Assembly: GCA_947247005.1 (NCBI GenBank)
Contig: OX365955.1
Coordinates: forward strand, 40,217,822-40,281,821
Length of the DNA stretch: 64,000 nucleotides
Origin: Spisula solida
Taxonomy: Eukaryota; Mollusca; Bivalvia; Venerida; Mactridae
Reading direction: 5' to 3'
Shown here: positions 12,536 to 23,559 of the stretch, in pieces
How the letters are laid out: each line of letters opens with the position of its first letter
Numbering within the stretch: position 1 is the first letter of the stretch
Translations under genes and position numbers: made by a program
The notes under the pieces: model-generated
The model's input: only the letters and a program-made list of their open reading frames with translations
Database searches by the model: none
Told to the model about the DNA's origin: nothing

Positions 12536-12860
12536 TGAACTATACATTTAAATGCGATAACTGGATCTAATCCAAGTACGCCATTCGCCATATATTGGCC
12601 TTGCTCTCTGGCACTAAGCATGCCAGTTAGGTGGAAAATTGCATGTATGTTAATGTTAAACTTTCTCCCCTTTTGTGAAGAGGAGATTGTTAACTTTATT
12701 TACTCACTTCGCATGTGAAGTCTTATCTATCAAGGGAAGCTCGTATGTAACGAATAACTTGTTTGTATTTATATATGTGATCCATGGGCCAAATGGCCTA
12801 AATTCTTGAAAATAAACTATAAAAACTGTATGTTAGTAAGCAACTAATTTGGCTTTTGTC

Positions 12861-12940
12861 ATGGAGAACGAACTTCTTAGATTCAGTTGGTATACCTAGA
12901 CATTATGGTGATCCCTTGTTCGAATCTTGTCCGGGGCACT
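12861..12940 (+). repeat. tRNA-derived SINE head
   Basis: TAGATTCAGTTGG (A-box like, at 12878) and GTTCGAATC (B-box like, at about 12918) have a spacing similar to a tRNA promoter. The rest does not fold into a credible tRNA and there is no obvious anticodon arm. Best read as the head of a tRNA-derived SINE, with R1 sequence soon after. Confidence 0.4.
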
Positions 12941-13204
12941 GGAAATTTCAGAAACGCGTTTCAGTGTTTCCAACCAAACTAGAGATAAACTGGTTGGAAA
13001 CCGAGATGAAGTCTCGCGTGTGTCGGTGCTATACAACGGCCACGTCGAAGAAACAAAGAGTATATTCGAAACAGCTAGTGCAGCGCATCAAGCGCCCTAG
13101 TATCACACACGCCGGAGGTTATTGGGCAAATGGCTATGCACTACGATTGTCTCAGTCGTCGAACACACAGAAAATGGTGGTGAAAGCACTAAATTACCAG
13201 TAAA

Positions 13205-13510
13205 CCATGTTGCATGTTTCAAAACGTGAACTTCGATGTCTAGCACAAGGCTGCTTCGTATCTTTCAAAATTGCACTTACACTATATATATATATGTTGT
13301 GGATTGTCCTTGTGATGTGTATTGTCCAGTTGTTATTTTCCTCTTCACCTGGCTCCCGTTCCATTTTAGTTTGACTGACTGAGGCGGCAGACTTTCGGGA
13401 CGGGATGCCGTGTTTTCAGTTGGGTATTTTGCTTTGTGTGTTTTTAATGTTTTCTGTGCTCGGCTGGTTAAGTGCTGCCTTCCCTGTCTGATAAATATAA
13501 TCTTTTAGGA
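13205..13510 (+). repeat. R1 dispersed repeat (reference copy)
   Basis: Runs from 'aaaacgtgaacttcgatgtc' through 'gtttgactgactgaggcggc', 'ttctgtgctcggctggttaa' and 'gtgctgccttccctgtctga'. Copies or pieces lie at 1.13, 6.5, 11.5, 23.1, 24.4, 25.0 and 46.6 kb, and in each array unit. Its conserved terminus is 'tgccttccctgtctgact'. Noncoding and probably SINE-like. Confidence 0.7.
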
Positions 13511-13681
13511 TTAGTGTAAGGTGGAATTGTCATCCGTCCGTGTATCATTGGACGTCGTTTCGTTGTTTCACGACCATTTCTCCAACGCGAGAAAGCACGA
13601 GATGAATCGGTTACTGTATGTAACGCACAGAGTGATTTATTTGCAGAACTGGTTTAGTGCTACTATTACCATGTTATATCC

Positions 13682-13939
13682 TGGCCCCGATCTCCCGAAG
13701 CATATCAAACTGAGCTGAGATAAATCTCAAATATTGTCATGTGTCTTTGAGATCATTTCCATGGGATGTCAGACTCTGAAAGTTGGCATCACAAAACAGA
13801 TACGTTGTTCTGAGGTTATTACAGTAAAATATTTTGAGCACAAAACTTAAGAATGATCTAAAATTTATACTCTTGACTTGAGCAAAATCTCAATTTGAGT
13901 TGAGATTTCTACTTGAGATGCTTCGGGAGATCGGGGCCT
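13682..13939. mobile_element. MITE family M2, copy 1
   Basis: Terminal inverted repeats GGCCCCGATCTCCCGAAGCA at both ends enclose about 215 bp rich in GAGATT/AATCTC motifs. A relative lies at 60907-61226. There is no coding capacity, so it is a nonautonomous DNA transposon. Confidence 0.8.
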
Positions 13940-16420
13940 GATGTCGGTGTTCCACCAACCTGTTCGTTCTGCCATTTATACGAAGGCCACTCAAAAAGTA
14001 TTAATCAGTGAGCGATAAATCAACATCATTGCTTCTGACTATATAAAAAGTGTACATTTTCTTAAAGAACAATCTCTCAGCTAGACATTCGTGGTCTTTT
14101 CATCACTTAATATGAAAGCATTTCCATTTTATTGATATTCAAACAGGACATGGTTTAAAGCACTGGACAAAGAATACCTCATAAATACGTAAATTGTGTT
14201 AGATGGGCTCATACGATTTCTGAGCGTTGTTGTCAAATGGCATTCAGGCTTACAGAAATTAAATTGATATCATTTGCAATATATATCATTGTACTCTTAA
14301 ATGGCAATCCATAATTTTGAAAACAGTAAATTATCATCAAACTATAGCAATATAAACAAAGTCACATCCGAGACTCAAAATACCATACTTATACTCTAAT
14401 AATATTAGATTTATACTAGGTAAATAAACTCTAATTTATTCTTAATATGTCAGTATTTCTAGATTATTATATGAAGTTTCATTCGTCGGACGATTTTAAT
14501 CATTTTTACCTCAATTTTATTTTTTGCAACAAAAATGTATGTTCAAGCACAACTTTAATAAAGTGGGTGGGGTAATGTTATACCTCCTATTTATAATAAT
14601 CAAAGAAAATTCACCCCTGTTGTCCCATTTATGTAATTCTTCTTATAAAGATTTACTATCATGTGTTTTTACTTTTGTTTTCTGTATTATTGTATTAGGG
14701 ATATGACGTCATAAATCTAAAATACGTATTTTTTGGTCACGTGATCATGTTCTTTGGGCTGTTGTAAAGCACAAATTATGAATAATTCAGGACATGTTTA
14801 TCATGTGAAAGATAGTATCAAATATAAATGTGTAAAAAAGCTACATGTTTGACTTTCTCGCTTAAGATGTACAGTAGTACAATGCAGCAACAACGTATAG
14901 GGTATAGTCCCAGCAAAGTGCAGATTTTGGAGAATTTCGAACATGACATATTCCTTGTACAACCAAATCCACTTAGACTGTCCAAACAATAATTTTGATT
15001 CATAACTAGTTAAACAAGTATACGGTGCATAAAATCAGCAAATTTCAAATCAATCGGATAAAAATGATAGAAATTATGACCATTAATATCAACCCTTACG
15101 TCTACTAATTTACCTAATTTTCTCGAAATTCCAGTGTTCCATGTTCAATGCCGTATGAGTGAATGGATATTTTACCGATTGCAATATTGTTTTGTTGGTT
15201 AGCTAGGCAAAGGGTGTATCTTTCAGAAAATGTCCACTTTTATACACATTAATTTAATACTTTTTAAGTGACCCTCGTACAGTTTATTTCACCTGAACAC
15301 AATAAAGTGTAGAATTGTTTGCTCATTCGCATATACATGTACCAACATCCTTCAATACATTATTTGGCATTAATTCATTAAATTATGATTATCATACATA
15401 TTACTTCTTAATGTTTGTTTCCTTGCAAGACAGGATGACAATACAATTCGCCAACAATGTTCCAGCCAACATCAACTGTGATTGTAGTTTGTATGGTACG
15501 GTCAGCCGAAACCAGGCCCCAATTCCACGAAAACACTTTATACATTTTATGCAAATAAGCACTCTCGGTATCGCACAATGAGATTCCTTCCAACATGCTT
15601 TGTGAATTAATGAAATTTACACATGATCAAACTGTAACATTTACAAACTTCAGCGTAAACATCAGTGAGGTATTCGGTGTTTTTTAAAATTCTTTTTCAT
15701 CGAATGCGGACAAATTTCAGACAATTAAGTGATTAAAGTGTAAATTCTATAGGGTTTTATTACCCTTTTGATTTTGGATGTGAAAATCATCATGACTAAA
15801 TAACTACAATATGCCGATTTTTCGCAAGTTATTTTAGATGTCAGTGTGATTGTTGATAGGATATACGGGCAACTATACCAAAATTATGCGAATATTTGAC
15901 AATTTTATTTTATTTTTGCAATACACCAATACGTGAGGCAGCACCTTTAAGAGTTGCTTAAAGACGACCTATTATGTTTTTAATGTAAATGGGACACAAT
16001 GCACTGTGAACATGAACATTCAAGTGACAAACGATTGTCTCCCGTACAATATCAACGGCGATTTAATGCCGTTTCTCAACTCAGTTTCCCTGGACTGTAA
16101 GTCTAACACAACCAGCATATATTTCGCGTATATACACATAGGAAACCAATGTGCGCATGAATTACCGTATAAACACAGCTACGGCAAATAACTTAATAGC
16201 GTTCTGAGTAAGAAAATAGTGCAGCGGTTCTATGTCTTGAGGTGTTGTCAAATGCGGAATATTGATTATGTTAGAATAGAATTATTGAGTATGTTCCTGC
16301 GTTTTATCTATAATACAGCACGGTCACTTGTTCGGATATAGCCCTTTAATTTGCTGCAGGCGATGTCCATCTGTGTTCATTTTAAAATTGCAAATAATAC
16401 ACATTGTAAATTAATATTAG
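13940..16420. other. Intergenic, nothing firmly recognised
   Basis: AT-rich. Two short plus-strand frames (15435-15581 and 16006-16191) have splice-like sites nearby but no recognisable domain and no consistent phase relation, so they are not called as genes. Confidence 0.35.
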
Positions 16421-16422
16421 CC

Positions 16423-16488
16423 GTTCGGATGCGGAAAATTAAATAACTCGTGCTACGCACTCGTGATTTAATTTTGCCGCATCCGAAC
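16423..16488. repeat. Foldback hairpin
   Basis: Arms GTTCGGATGCGG...TTAAAT and their complement, apex CTCGTGCTACGCACTCG. A second small stem (CTGTCGGTG/CACCGACA) follows at 16493-16517. Confidence 0.75.
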
Positions 16489-17852
16489 TCCTGTCGGTGT
16501 ATTATTCACCGACACTACGCAAACAGATTTTTATTTCTTAATTATATACTTACATAGCGCGTTAGATGAACAGAAATTTGAAGTCAAGTTTCGCGCACAA
16601 GCACACGGTGTCGTCGATTTTTAAATAATCCGAGTACCTTCTTAAACACTGGTATTAAATTTATCATGCAACTGCCATGGTAACTGCCTGATAACACATG
16701 ACCTGAGGTCAATAGGCTGCTAGTAGCCTGAGAACACTTTTTGGCTCCGCCCACAAATCACGGACTATTTTCCCATTTCTCATTCCGTCTAAAATTGACC
16801 TACATATTATTGAAAACTACAAAAATATACATTTGATAGCTAATATTTATTCAAAGTTTAGATTTACAACCAACATCAGCAATATTTCTTCGCCATGTAG
16901 GGCTACGCCAGTGTATTTTTTCTTGAATTCATACGGGTCATCCACGGATCAATCATTTGGGAAAGGCCCTGAAAAAAACAATAAACACACATAAATCCAC
17001 TGGCATAGGATCATCAAAGATAAATAAACATAAAGAGTATGCATAGACAACGGTTCCACATCAAATACACTGGAAAAATGCAATTTTGAACTCATTTGAA
17101 GACTCGATACGATGCGCATACAAAATCATTTAAAATGAAAAAAGTCGGACATTTTTGGCGAACTTAAGACTAAGTGGGTCAGTTAAATCATTGATAGATT
17201 CAGTGTACATATGGTTCATACATAGGTAAAACATAAAAAAATATAAGAGGCTCTTCAACAAGATCAATGTCTTACCATATTCTATTTCCATCGATTTTCC
17301 AAGTATTGAGGTCTCCCTACTGCCATTCTCCACCCACCAACTTGACTAAGACGAGTAAGCTTGTATAAACTGTTCATTCTTGAAGTTATTTCCCCCGTCC
17401 GGAATTCAATTTTGCACTAACATTTACCGCAAACAACCCACTGTTTCACATAGTCCATGTTTATATTTATTCCAAGGCATTGTTAAGAATAACAGAAGGA
17501 TTTATGACGTAGTAAACGACCTTGTTCACACACGTACGTCATTGATGATTCATTCAAAAAACTTCATAATTTCATTAGCGAAATTTTATTCTACTATTAT
17601 GACACAATTTAGTTATTTGGTAATACCATTTAATAAGGTTTCCCTTTCTGAATATATAATTGAAATATTTTATTTTTTAATATTTCTTTTGTTAAGCAGC
17701 GTAGAATTGAGAACTATTTTGTTTCGCGGAAGCACATTGAATTGTGTTAATCGGCGGGTTTACTGGATCTACTCAAACCCACAACTCGGTTGTAAATGTA
17801 AATGAGGAATTACGCCCCTTACTTGTTCCATGGTGCTGGTTGCATGATAAAT

Positions 17853-17994
17853 AGAAACTCGGGTCACTGTCCGGATCGAACAATGTTATCAGACTCGGCG
17901 ATATCGTCCGGGGTGACTCGCCAAAGGCTCGCCACCCGGACGATATCACCTCGCCTGATAACATTGTTCTCACCGGACAGTGACCCGAGTTTCT
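17853..17994. repeat. Foldback hairpin element
   Basis: Long inverted repeat with arms of about 65 bp: AGAAACTCGGGTCACTGTCC at the left edge and its complement at the right. Apex is CTCGCCAAAGGCTCG. Noncoding despite open frames on both strands, which simply mirror each other. Confidence 0.85.
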
Positions 17995-18034
17995 CTATAT
18001 ATTGGACGGCAAAAACAATAGCGTGACGTCATAA

Positions 18035-18300
18035 CAATGGTTTAAATAACATTCCAACTTTACAAATAGATGTAAACTGCCTCAAAATGTCGAAAAGACC
18101 TGTTTAATATTTCGCCGACTTAAAAGTACTCCAAGCTATCTACAAAAAGAACCTGTTTTAGGTAACAACATTATTGGATTCCAATTTCATAAAGCTTTAA
18201 ATTATTGCATCCATTATATTCTTAATTGGAGCTCCCGTTACGAAGTCTGCGTGTATAAAAATAGTAATGGGTCCATTTACAGTTCCCCTTTATGCCATCT
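18035..18300 (+). repeat. Exonless relic of the module-array intron (part 1)
   Basis: Matches intron sequence that follows B exons in the array: 'aaatgtcgaaaagacc', 'atatttcgccgacttaaaa', 'aagctatctacaaaa', 'gcatccattatattctt' and 'ggagctcccgttacgaag'. Compare 23385-23560 and 27060-27310. No B exon is present on its left side. Confidence 0.65.
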
Positions 18301-19080
18301 TTTTCATTGTGCGGCGACCTGACAATATAAAATGTGGTATATAGATTAGATAGATGATTTATTTGAATTTCCAAAAGGGTTCAAACCGATGTGGACATTA
18401 CACATCATATATACAATGTAAATATTGTATATAAGTACACATGAGCCCCACACAAACACAGGAATCATAACATACAGTGTCGACGTCAGTTATTTCTAAA
18501 ATGGTATGTTAACTTTACATTATTTTATTTAAAAACTAAAATTCGATGACAATGCAATAAGATATATTTTGTGATAATTCAAATCAATGCATTCATAAAT
18601 GTATATATCACTACAGCAGGTGTTAAGTGCTTTGTGGCGGCTGTAAAAACTCTCCATGTACTTCACTTCAGTGTAGTTATCATTTATGATTACCTCCCTT
18701 TATGGCTAATTATGCACATAATTCGAAGTCCGCAGTGTGTCATTCATTGCGGAGTGAGTATAAGGCTTGCTTGAAATATCCATTTCTCAGGGATGTGGAT
18801 GGTTCGTTCTATGCCTGACTCTTGCGTGGATGGCTAGGCGCTGCCGTCGTTTCTGTGTGGCTTTGGATTGTCTGTGCACTACAGTATTTACTATCGCTAA
18901 CTGAAACGAAGGTTCTGATAATCGGTAAACCTAATATGCCATTTAATGCAGCCTTTTAAAGATAATAACAACTCGAACAGGGAATGCAACGATCAACTGA
19001 AACTGACGAGTATGATGGTCACAACAGTATTTTTAATAAATGATTTGAAGACATTTTATAAATTAATAGTTTGATCATTA

Positions 19081-19275
19081 TTATTAGAACTATTATTATT
19101 ATTATTATTATTATTATTAGTGACGGTTTTGGATCATAAAATCAGATTTAGTAATAATATTTTCCAGTAATTTATATTGCAATACGAAACTAGGGATATC
19201 TTCGAATACCAACCTGAGAATAGTTACATCACCCGAGGGTGGTATCACTATTCAAGGGTTGGTATTATTTACTGT
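19081..19275. repeat. TTA microsatellite and small hairpin
   Basis: An ATT/TTA run at about 19081-19121, then an imperfect hairpin at 19205-19275 with arms AATACCAACC...AATAGT and their complement around 'cacccgagggtgg'. Confidence 0.6.
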
Positions 19276-19529
19276 CACCCGAGCAGCCATGTGTTATTTA
19301 TTTTTTATACCGAAAACAATTTTACAACCATTTTACAAAATAAAATATCAACAAATGTAAGCAGCGCTTAGATTGCCGTTATGATAATTTCACATACATG
19401 TACAATTTCAGTTGAAATTGACATGATTTACTAAACATAGCATGTGAGATATACACAAGTGTACAAATAGTATACGGATACTCTCTAGCAGGGTGTTTTC
19501 CGGACTCAAATAACTTACAAATTTCTATA

Positions 19530-20500
19530 AATAGCCCATTTCTTAATGCAACCTGAACCGCCTTTAGGCTGCTATGTGAATCCACATTCAAGTAGTTCCA
19601 GAAACTGCCAGCATTTTCACTACTCATACATACGTTTCTCCAAATATTTAAACTGATTTACTTAAATCAGCAACATTTGTTTATTTTAAGATCAACAATT
19701 ATTGTCAAGCTGTTCGTTAAATCGATATTTTTGCAGATAATTACTACGCTGAGGCTATAACGATTTAGTTTCGTAATGTGGAAATGACGTGTTCATCATA
19801 TGTCCCGCCTTTATAGCCATTTTTAGAACTTATATTGAAGGTTCTGTAAGAAGCTATTTTTAGAATATACCCTATTAACTAAGCGAAGTAGTTCTGAAGT
19901 ATTTACATGTAATATAAACGTATTACACCAGCAACCAACTAGAAAACACTGAACTATAGGGCCTATAACATCGTGTTAATGTTGACTAAACGTAAATAAT
20001 ACAATGTAGACGTAATTGTTTTAACCAAATAACATTCCAGAAAATTACTACTTCCAGACCAGGGTCACGTGATCAATTTACTATTATGAATGAATAGCTT
20101 TTACCCTCGTATCGTCTGCAATGCCTGTTATCGGTTATGTAACCTTATAGCGTAGTACTGACCAGATATATACTAGCGTCTCGGTATCGGAATCCAGATG
20201 CGCTCGGTCAGTGTTTACTGTAAGCCTACTGTAGAATCTGATAAATAGGCGCTGATAATTTGTTAGTGCCGCTTTCGATATTCGCAAATAATATGTACCC
20301 TTTTGCAATCGTTTATATATGCAACATACCTAAAAAGTCACATAAGCCTATTTTGATGTTTGACAAGATCGGCAGTAAGAAAACGAACATAAAACGTGTA
20401 AAGTAGGTTTGAGCTTTAATAGCAGCAACCAGAAAGCCTCCCACCAGCACTCTCAGTGCTTTGATTACGAGTAGTGATCGAACAAAATATCGAACAGAAG
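19530..20500 (+). repeat. Exonless relic of the module-array intron (part 2)
   Basis: Diverged homologue of 23630-24350, 27410-28120 and 33765-34200. Shared phrases are 'ttaggctgctatgtgaatcc', 'gttcgttaaatcgatatttt', 'gaatctgataaataggcgc', 'gtaagaaaacgaacat' and 'ccaccagcactctcagtgct'. It lies 5' of the proposed first exons of the array gene, so the repeating unit probably once extended this far. Confidence 0.7.
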
Positions 20501-20509
20501 GTCTATGGG

Positions 20510-21200
20510 GAAAATACATTGAGAGGTCACGTGAGGTATAATAAAGACGATTATCGACCGAATGACTAGGTCGAGTAGGTTATGTTCTTCCTAGACATTT
20601 ACTACTATCATGTCCTCCACCTGGGAGAAGTTGCCATTTGTTTGCGGTCAAGCAAGTAAGTACTGCCTGATAATTTTTCCAGGAAAATTGGTTAGAACAA
20701 CTTACTGCCGTATATGACAATTTAGCCCATCCAAACTATACCTGTCAAGGCATTGGGCGTGTTTCGCACGCAATGAAGCCCTAGACAATCAGGGTATTCT
20801 AAGTTACACGCATTTTTTAAAAAAATATATAAAAAAATCGTCGAAAATCAATTATAGATCAGCAAAGACCATGTACATTTGTCTTACAATCTTCTATTGG
20901 CTTGTCCGTCCAATGTTTATTTGTTATTATGAATCAGTATTTATTTTGGGTTGAAAAACTCAATTTTCTCGATAGTCACGTGTCTGTGTGTGGGGCTTTG
21001 ATTCCATACCACACGAGGGGCGACCGCCACTACTGATCACACTCTTGGACCATTGACAGCTACATGAAATACATACATGGTTCAAAACAATAGTTACAAC
21101 AGTGATTTCAGGTTATAAAACTGCAATAATGACATGTAATGTACAAATATACAAATATGGTGTAGTGATTCAAAACCAAAATATAGCCAACAGAGAAGAT
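20510..21200 (+). other. 5' flank of the array gene; possible untranslated first exon
   Basis: A TATA-like 'gtataataaag' (about 20536) is followed about 120 bp later by a strong donor, CAAGCAA|GTAAGTACT (about 20657). This could be a promoter and first exon. However, no ATG in it joins in frame to the signal-like exon at 21701, so at most it would be untranslated or belong to something else. Confidence 0.2.
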
Positions 21201-21210
21201 GGTATGTCAC

Positions 21211-21621
21211 TTAAAGCCGCATTATCTCTCCACAAACCCTTTTTTCGATCATCCAGTAAATAGACTAGTTACAAAGAATTATGATAGTTATCACAAATAA
21301 CCAATATATGACGGCATTATGATAAATGTATCTGTCGAAATAGTAAAAATCACATTTTAGTAAAATGTATGGATGACAAAATACTAAATTTGCAAGAGTT
21401 GCTTCCCTTAGATTATAAATTGTGCATTTTTGTTTACAATTCATTATTTTGCAAACAAACCAAGTGGATGTTGTATTTGATTTTCTTCCATCTGATGGGG
21501 TGTTCCACCTTTGGGACTAAACTAAAGTGATCAAAATCCATTGCTCTTCAAATCGGTTATTAAGTGATTGCCTTTTGAAAATAGCCGTTTAAGGTCCAAT
21601 GTGGCTTCAAAGCGTGTGTTG
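21211..21621 (+). mobile_element. MITE family M1, copy 2
   Basis: Starts TTAAAGCCGCATTATCTCTC and ends 'aggtccaatgtggcttcaa'. Opposite orientation to the copies at 11.9 and 55.3 kb, same as 49.7 kb. Carries the shared internal phrases 'ggatgacaaaatacta' and 'gtgttccacctttggga'. Confidence 0.75.
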
Positions 21622-21700
21622 GATAGAAATTTGCTATGACATGTTATCATTTTAGACTGTTATTCTTGAAAGCCATAATATATGTTTAATTTATTTTCAG

Positions 21701-21764
21701 AATTTCAAGAGCATCATTTTTTGCTTTATTCTACTAGCTGATGTTGACCTAACCAGTGGTGTCC
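21701..21764 (+). CDS. Array gene: candidate signal-peptide exon
   Basis: A pyrimidine-rich acceptor (ttattttcag) opens 64 bp ending at a strong donor (GTCC|GTAAGT). In phase 0 it reads NFKSIIFCFILLADVDLTSG: a basic residue, a hydrophobic core and small polar residues, as in a signal peptide. It ends in phase 1, exactly what every module exon downstream needs. The ATG must lie in an upstream exon that I could not identify, because the frame runs into a stop within the intron. Position, phase and hydrophobicity support it as the leader of the array gene. A chance exon remains possible. Confidence 0.42.
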
Positions 21765-22924
21765 GTAAGTAAATACTAGATAACGAACATCTCTGTCGAT
21801 GATCTTTTACACATAAATGTAAATTGTCGTAATTACACTCAACAAACGTCTTAAGTACTTTTGTATACACCTCGGTTTTTGGCCAATTTCATGTGAAATA
21901 TCGGTAAAAACACTGGCTTAGAATGAGAAGGTCATAAGTGCTATATTTGCAATCAGCATCACAAGTCGTTTCATATGAGTCTATTTTCATGAACATCGGA
22001 ACAGGTCATGTTGACCAAACTGAAGTTGAAACAGCTTGTTTTTTCCATAAGTGGAAGAGTAGTTTTCAGATAGTTTTTTCTTGTTTTCACAAAATAGCGT
22101 TTTGTACTTACGACCTTCTTACAGCGAAAATTGCACTTATACATCTCAGAATGGAATATACTGTTATCAGTCTGGACATACCACGTGGTATATGACGTAA
22201 CTTTTGGCTAAGAACGCAAGTAAACATCTGTCTCTCTAAAATCGGTCAAAGAATAGAATAATTATGGTTGTTTTTAACTTTGTGTTTGCAGATATTTACT
22301 TGCGTTCTTAGCTAAAGAAATTACGTCACATATTACGTGGTATGTCTATACTGGTTATGTCTTGTTGTTTTTGCTCAGCATGTTGGCGGTTAATTTGGCG
22401 TACATCAGAGAGTAGAAATGCATTTCGGCTTCAAGATATTAAAAACAAATATTACATGTAAACGGTAAACGTGTATATTATAATGTATTTGATAGTTAGG
22501 TCGACAAATTTAACAACAGAGTTAATTATCAACATATAATATTTGTATACTTTTAAGTAGCAACCTTGGGACATGCATTTTGTCAAAAGTTGTACTTTCC
22601 GTGTGTTTTGTCATATTCTATTAAACACAATCGCAATTGTTTTATCGTCAGTGTCATTTTACCTTACATCGTATATTAACACTGTTGATATCATATAGAA
22701 TAAAATCACTGACCCCAACATATATTTTATTTATTAGTTAGTGAAATTCACAAATCAGCAATAATCAAGGGTATTAAATGTAAATATAAAAAATCAGTAG
22801 AACATGCTATTCTGATAACTTGAATGGGAGCGTCAGTATTGAGTTGTAATTAAGTAGCGCATGAAAAAATCTTATGAATGATAGCTGTGATCAATATAAA
22901 TGCACGAACTATTTCACAATTCAG

Positions 22925-23047
22925 CATTGGGTGAGGTGTGTCGCCATACGAGGGATTGTTCTACAACGAATGCAGTATGCGATGACCAAAATGTATGCGC
23001 TTGTGATGAGGCTTACAAGGAGGATCGACACGATTGCGTTGCGATAG
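22925..23047 (+). CDS. Array exon 1 (module B, diverged)
   Basis: Acceptor 'acaattcag', donor 'ATAG|GTGCAT', phase 1-1. All six cysteines are kept with B spacing, but the loops differ from other B modules: CRHTRDC in loop 1 and EAYKEDRHD in loop 5. It is the most 5' module found. An older, independently drifting copy. Confidence 0.75.
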   Translation, partial: HWVRCVAIRGIVLQRMQYAMTKMYALVMRLTRRIDTIALR

Positions 23048-23059
23048 GTGCATGAGCAT

Positions 23060-23350
23060 CTACGTCTTAATAGGCAATATAGGCGTTTTGCTGTGGAAAC
23101 TATGTCATTCAGCTAGGGCATTCAGTCTTTTGGTTGCTGAAACTAATAGTTTATTATACTTTTCGACAGCTTGGATTTGGACGAATCTTTGCTTGTTTAG
23201 TTGGGTATTGTGCCTTGCATGTGTTTTATGTTTTCTTGTACTCGGTTGGTTTATTTTGGGTATTATGCTTTGTGTGTTTGTAATGTTTTCTGTGCTCGGC
23301 TGGTTGAGTGCTGCCTTCCCTGTCTGACTTTATATTATCTTTTTTAAGCT
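23060..23350 (+). repeat. R1 dispersed repeat copy
   Basis: The Cys/Leu-rich open frame here (23034-23327) is only R1 sequence ('ttctgtgctcggctggttga', 'tgccttccctgtctgactt'). Its terminus recurs at the same place after exons 5 and 11. Confidence 0.75.
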
Positions 23351-23559
23351 GATTAAATATCCAGTGAAAGACATTTTTTGAATAAAGTACATTCCAACTT
23401 CAAACATAAATGTAATCTGCCTCAGAATGTCGAAAAGACCAGTCAATATTTCGTCGACTTAACATAACATCAAGCTATCTACAAAAGAACTTTTTAAAGA
23501 TAACAATACTCTTGTGTTCCAATTATATTCAGCTTTTTAATATTGCGCTATCTTAATAG

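Noticed and set aside
12861..12940. Possible tRNA gene
   Set aside because: Only A- and B-box-like motifs fit. No full cloverleaf, so treated as a SINE head.
16006..16191. Small frame with a strong internal donor-like site (GACT|GTAAGT)
   Set aside because: No convincing acceptor upstream, no recognisable domain and no partner exon.
20610..20656. ATG and strong donor as the coding first exon of the array gene
   Set aside because: Joining this frame to the exon at 21701 meets a stop codon. It could join exon 1 directly in phase, but then without any signal peptide, so I did not call it.
23034..23327. Hydrophobic Cys/Leu/Trp-rich 97-codon frame
   Set aside because: It is R1 dispersed repeat sequence, found elsewhere without the frame being kept.
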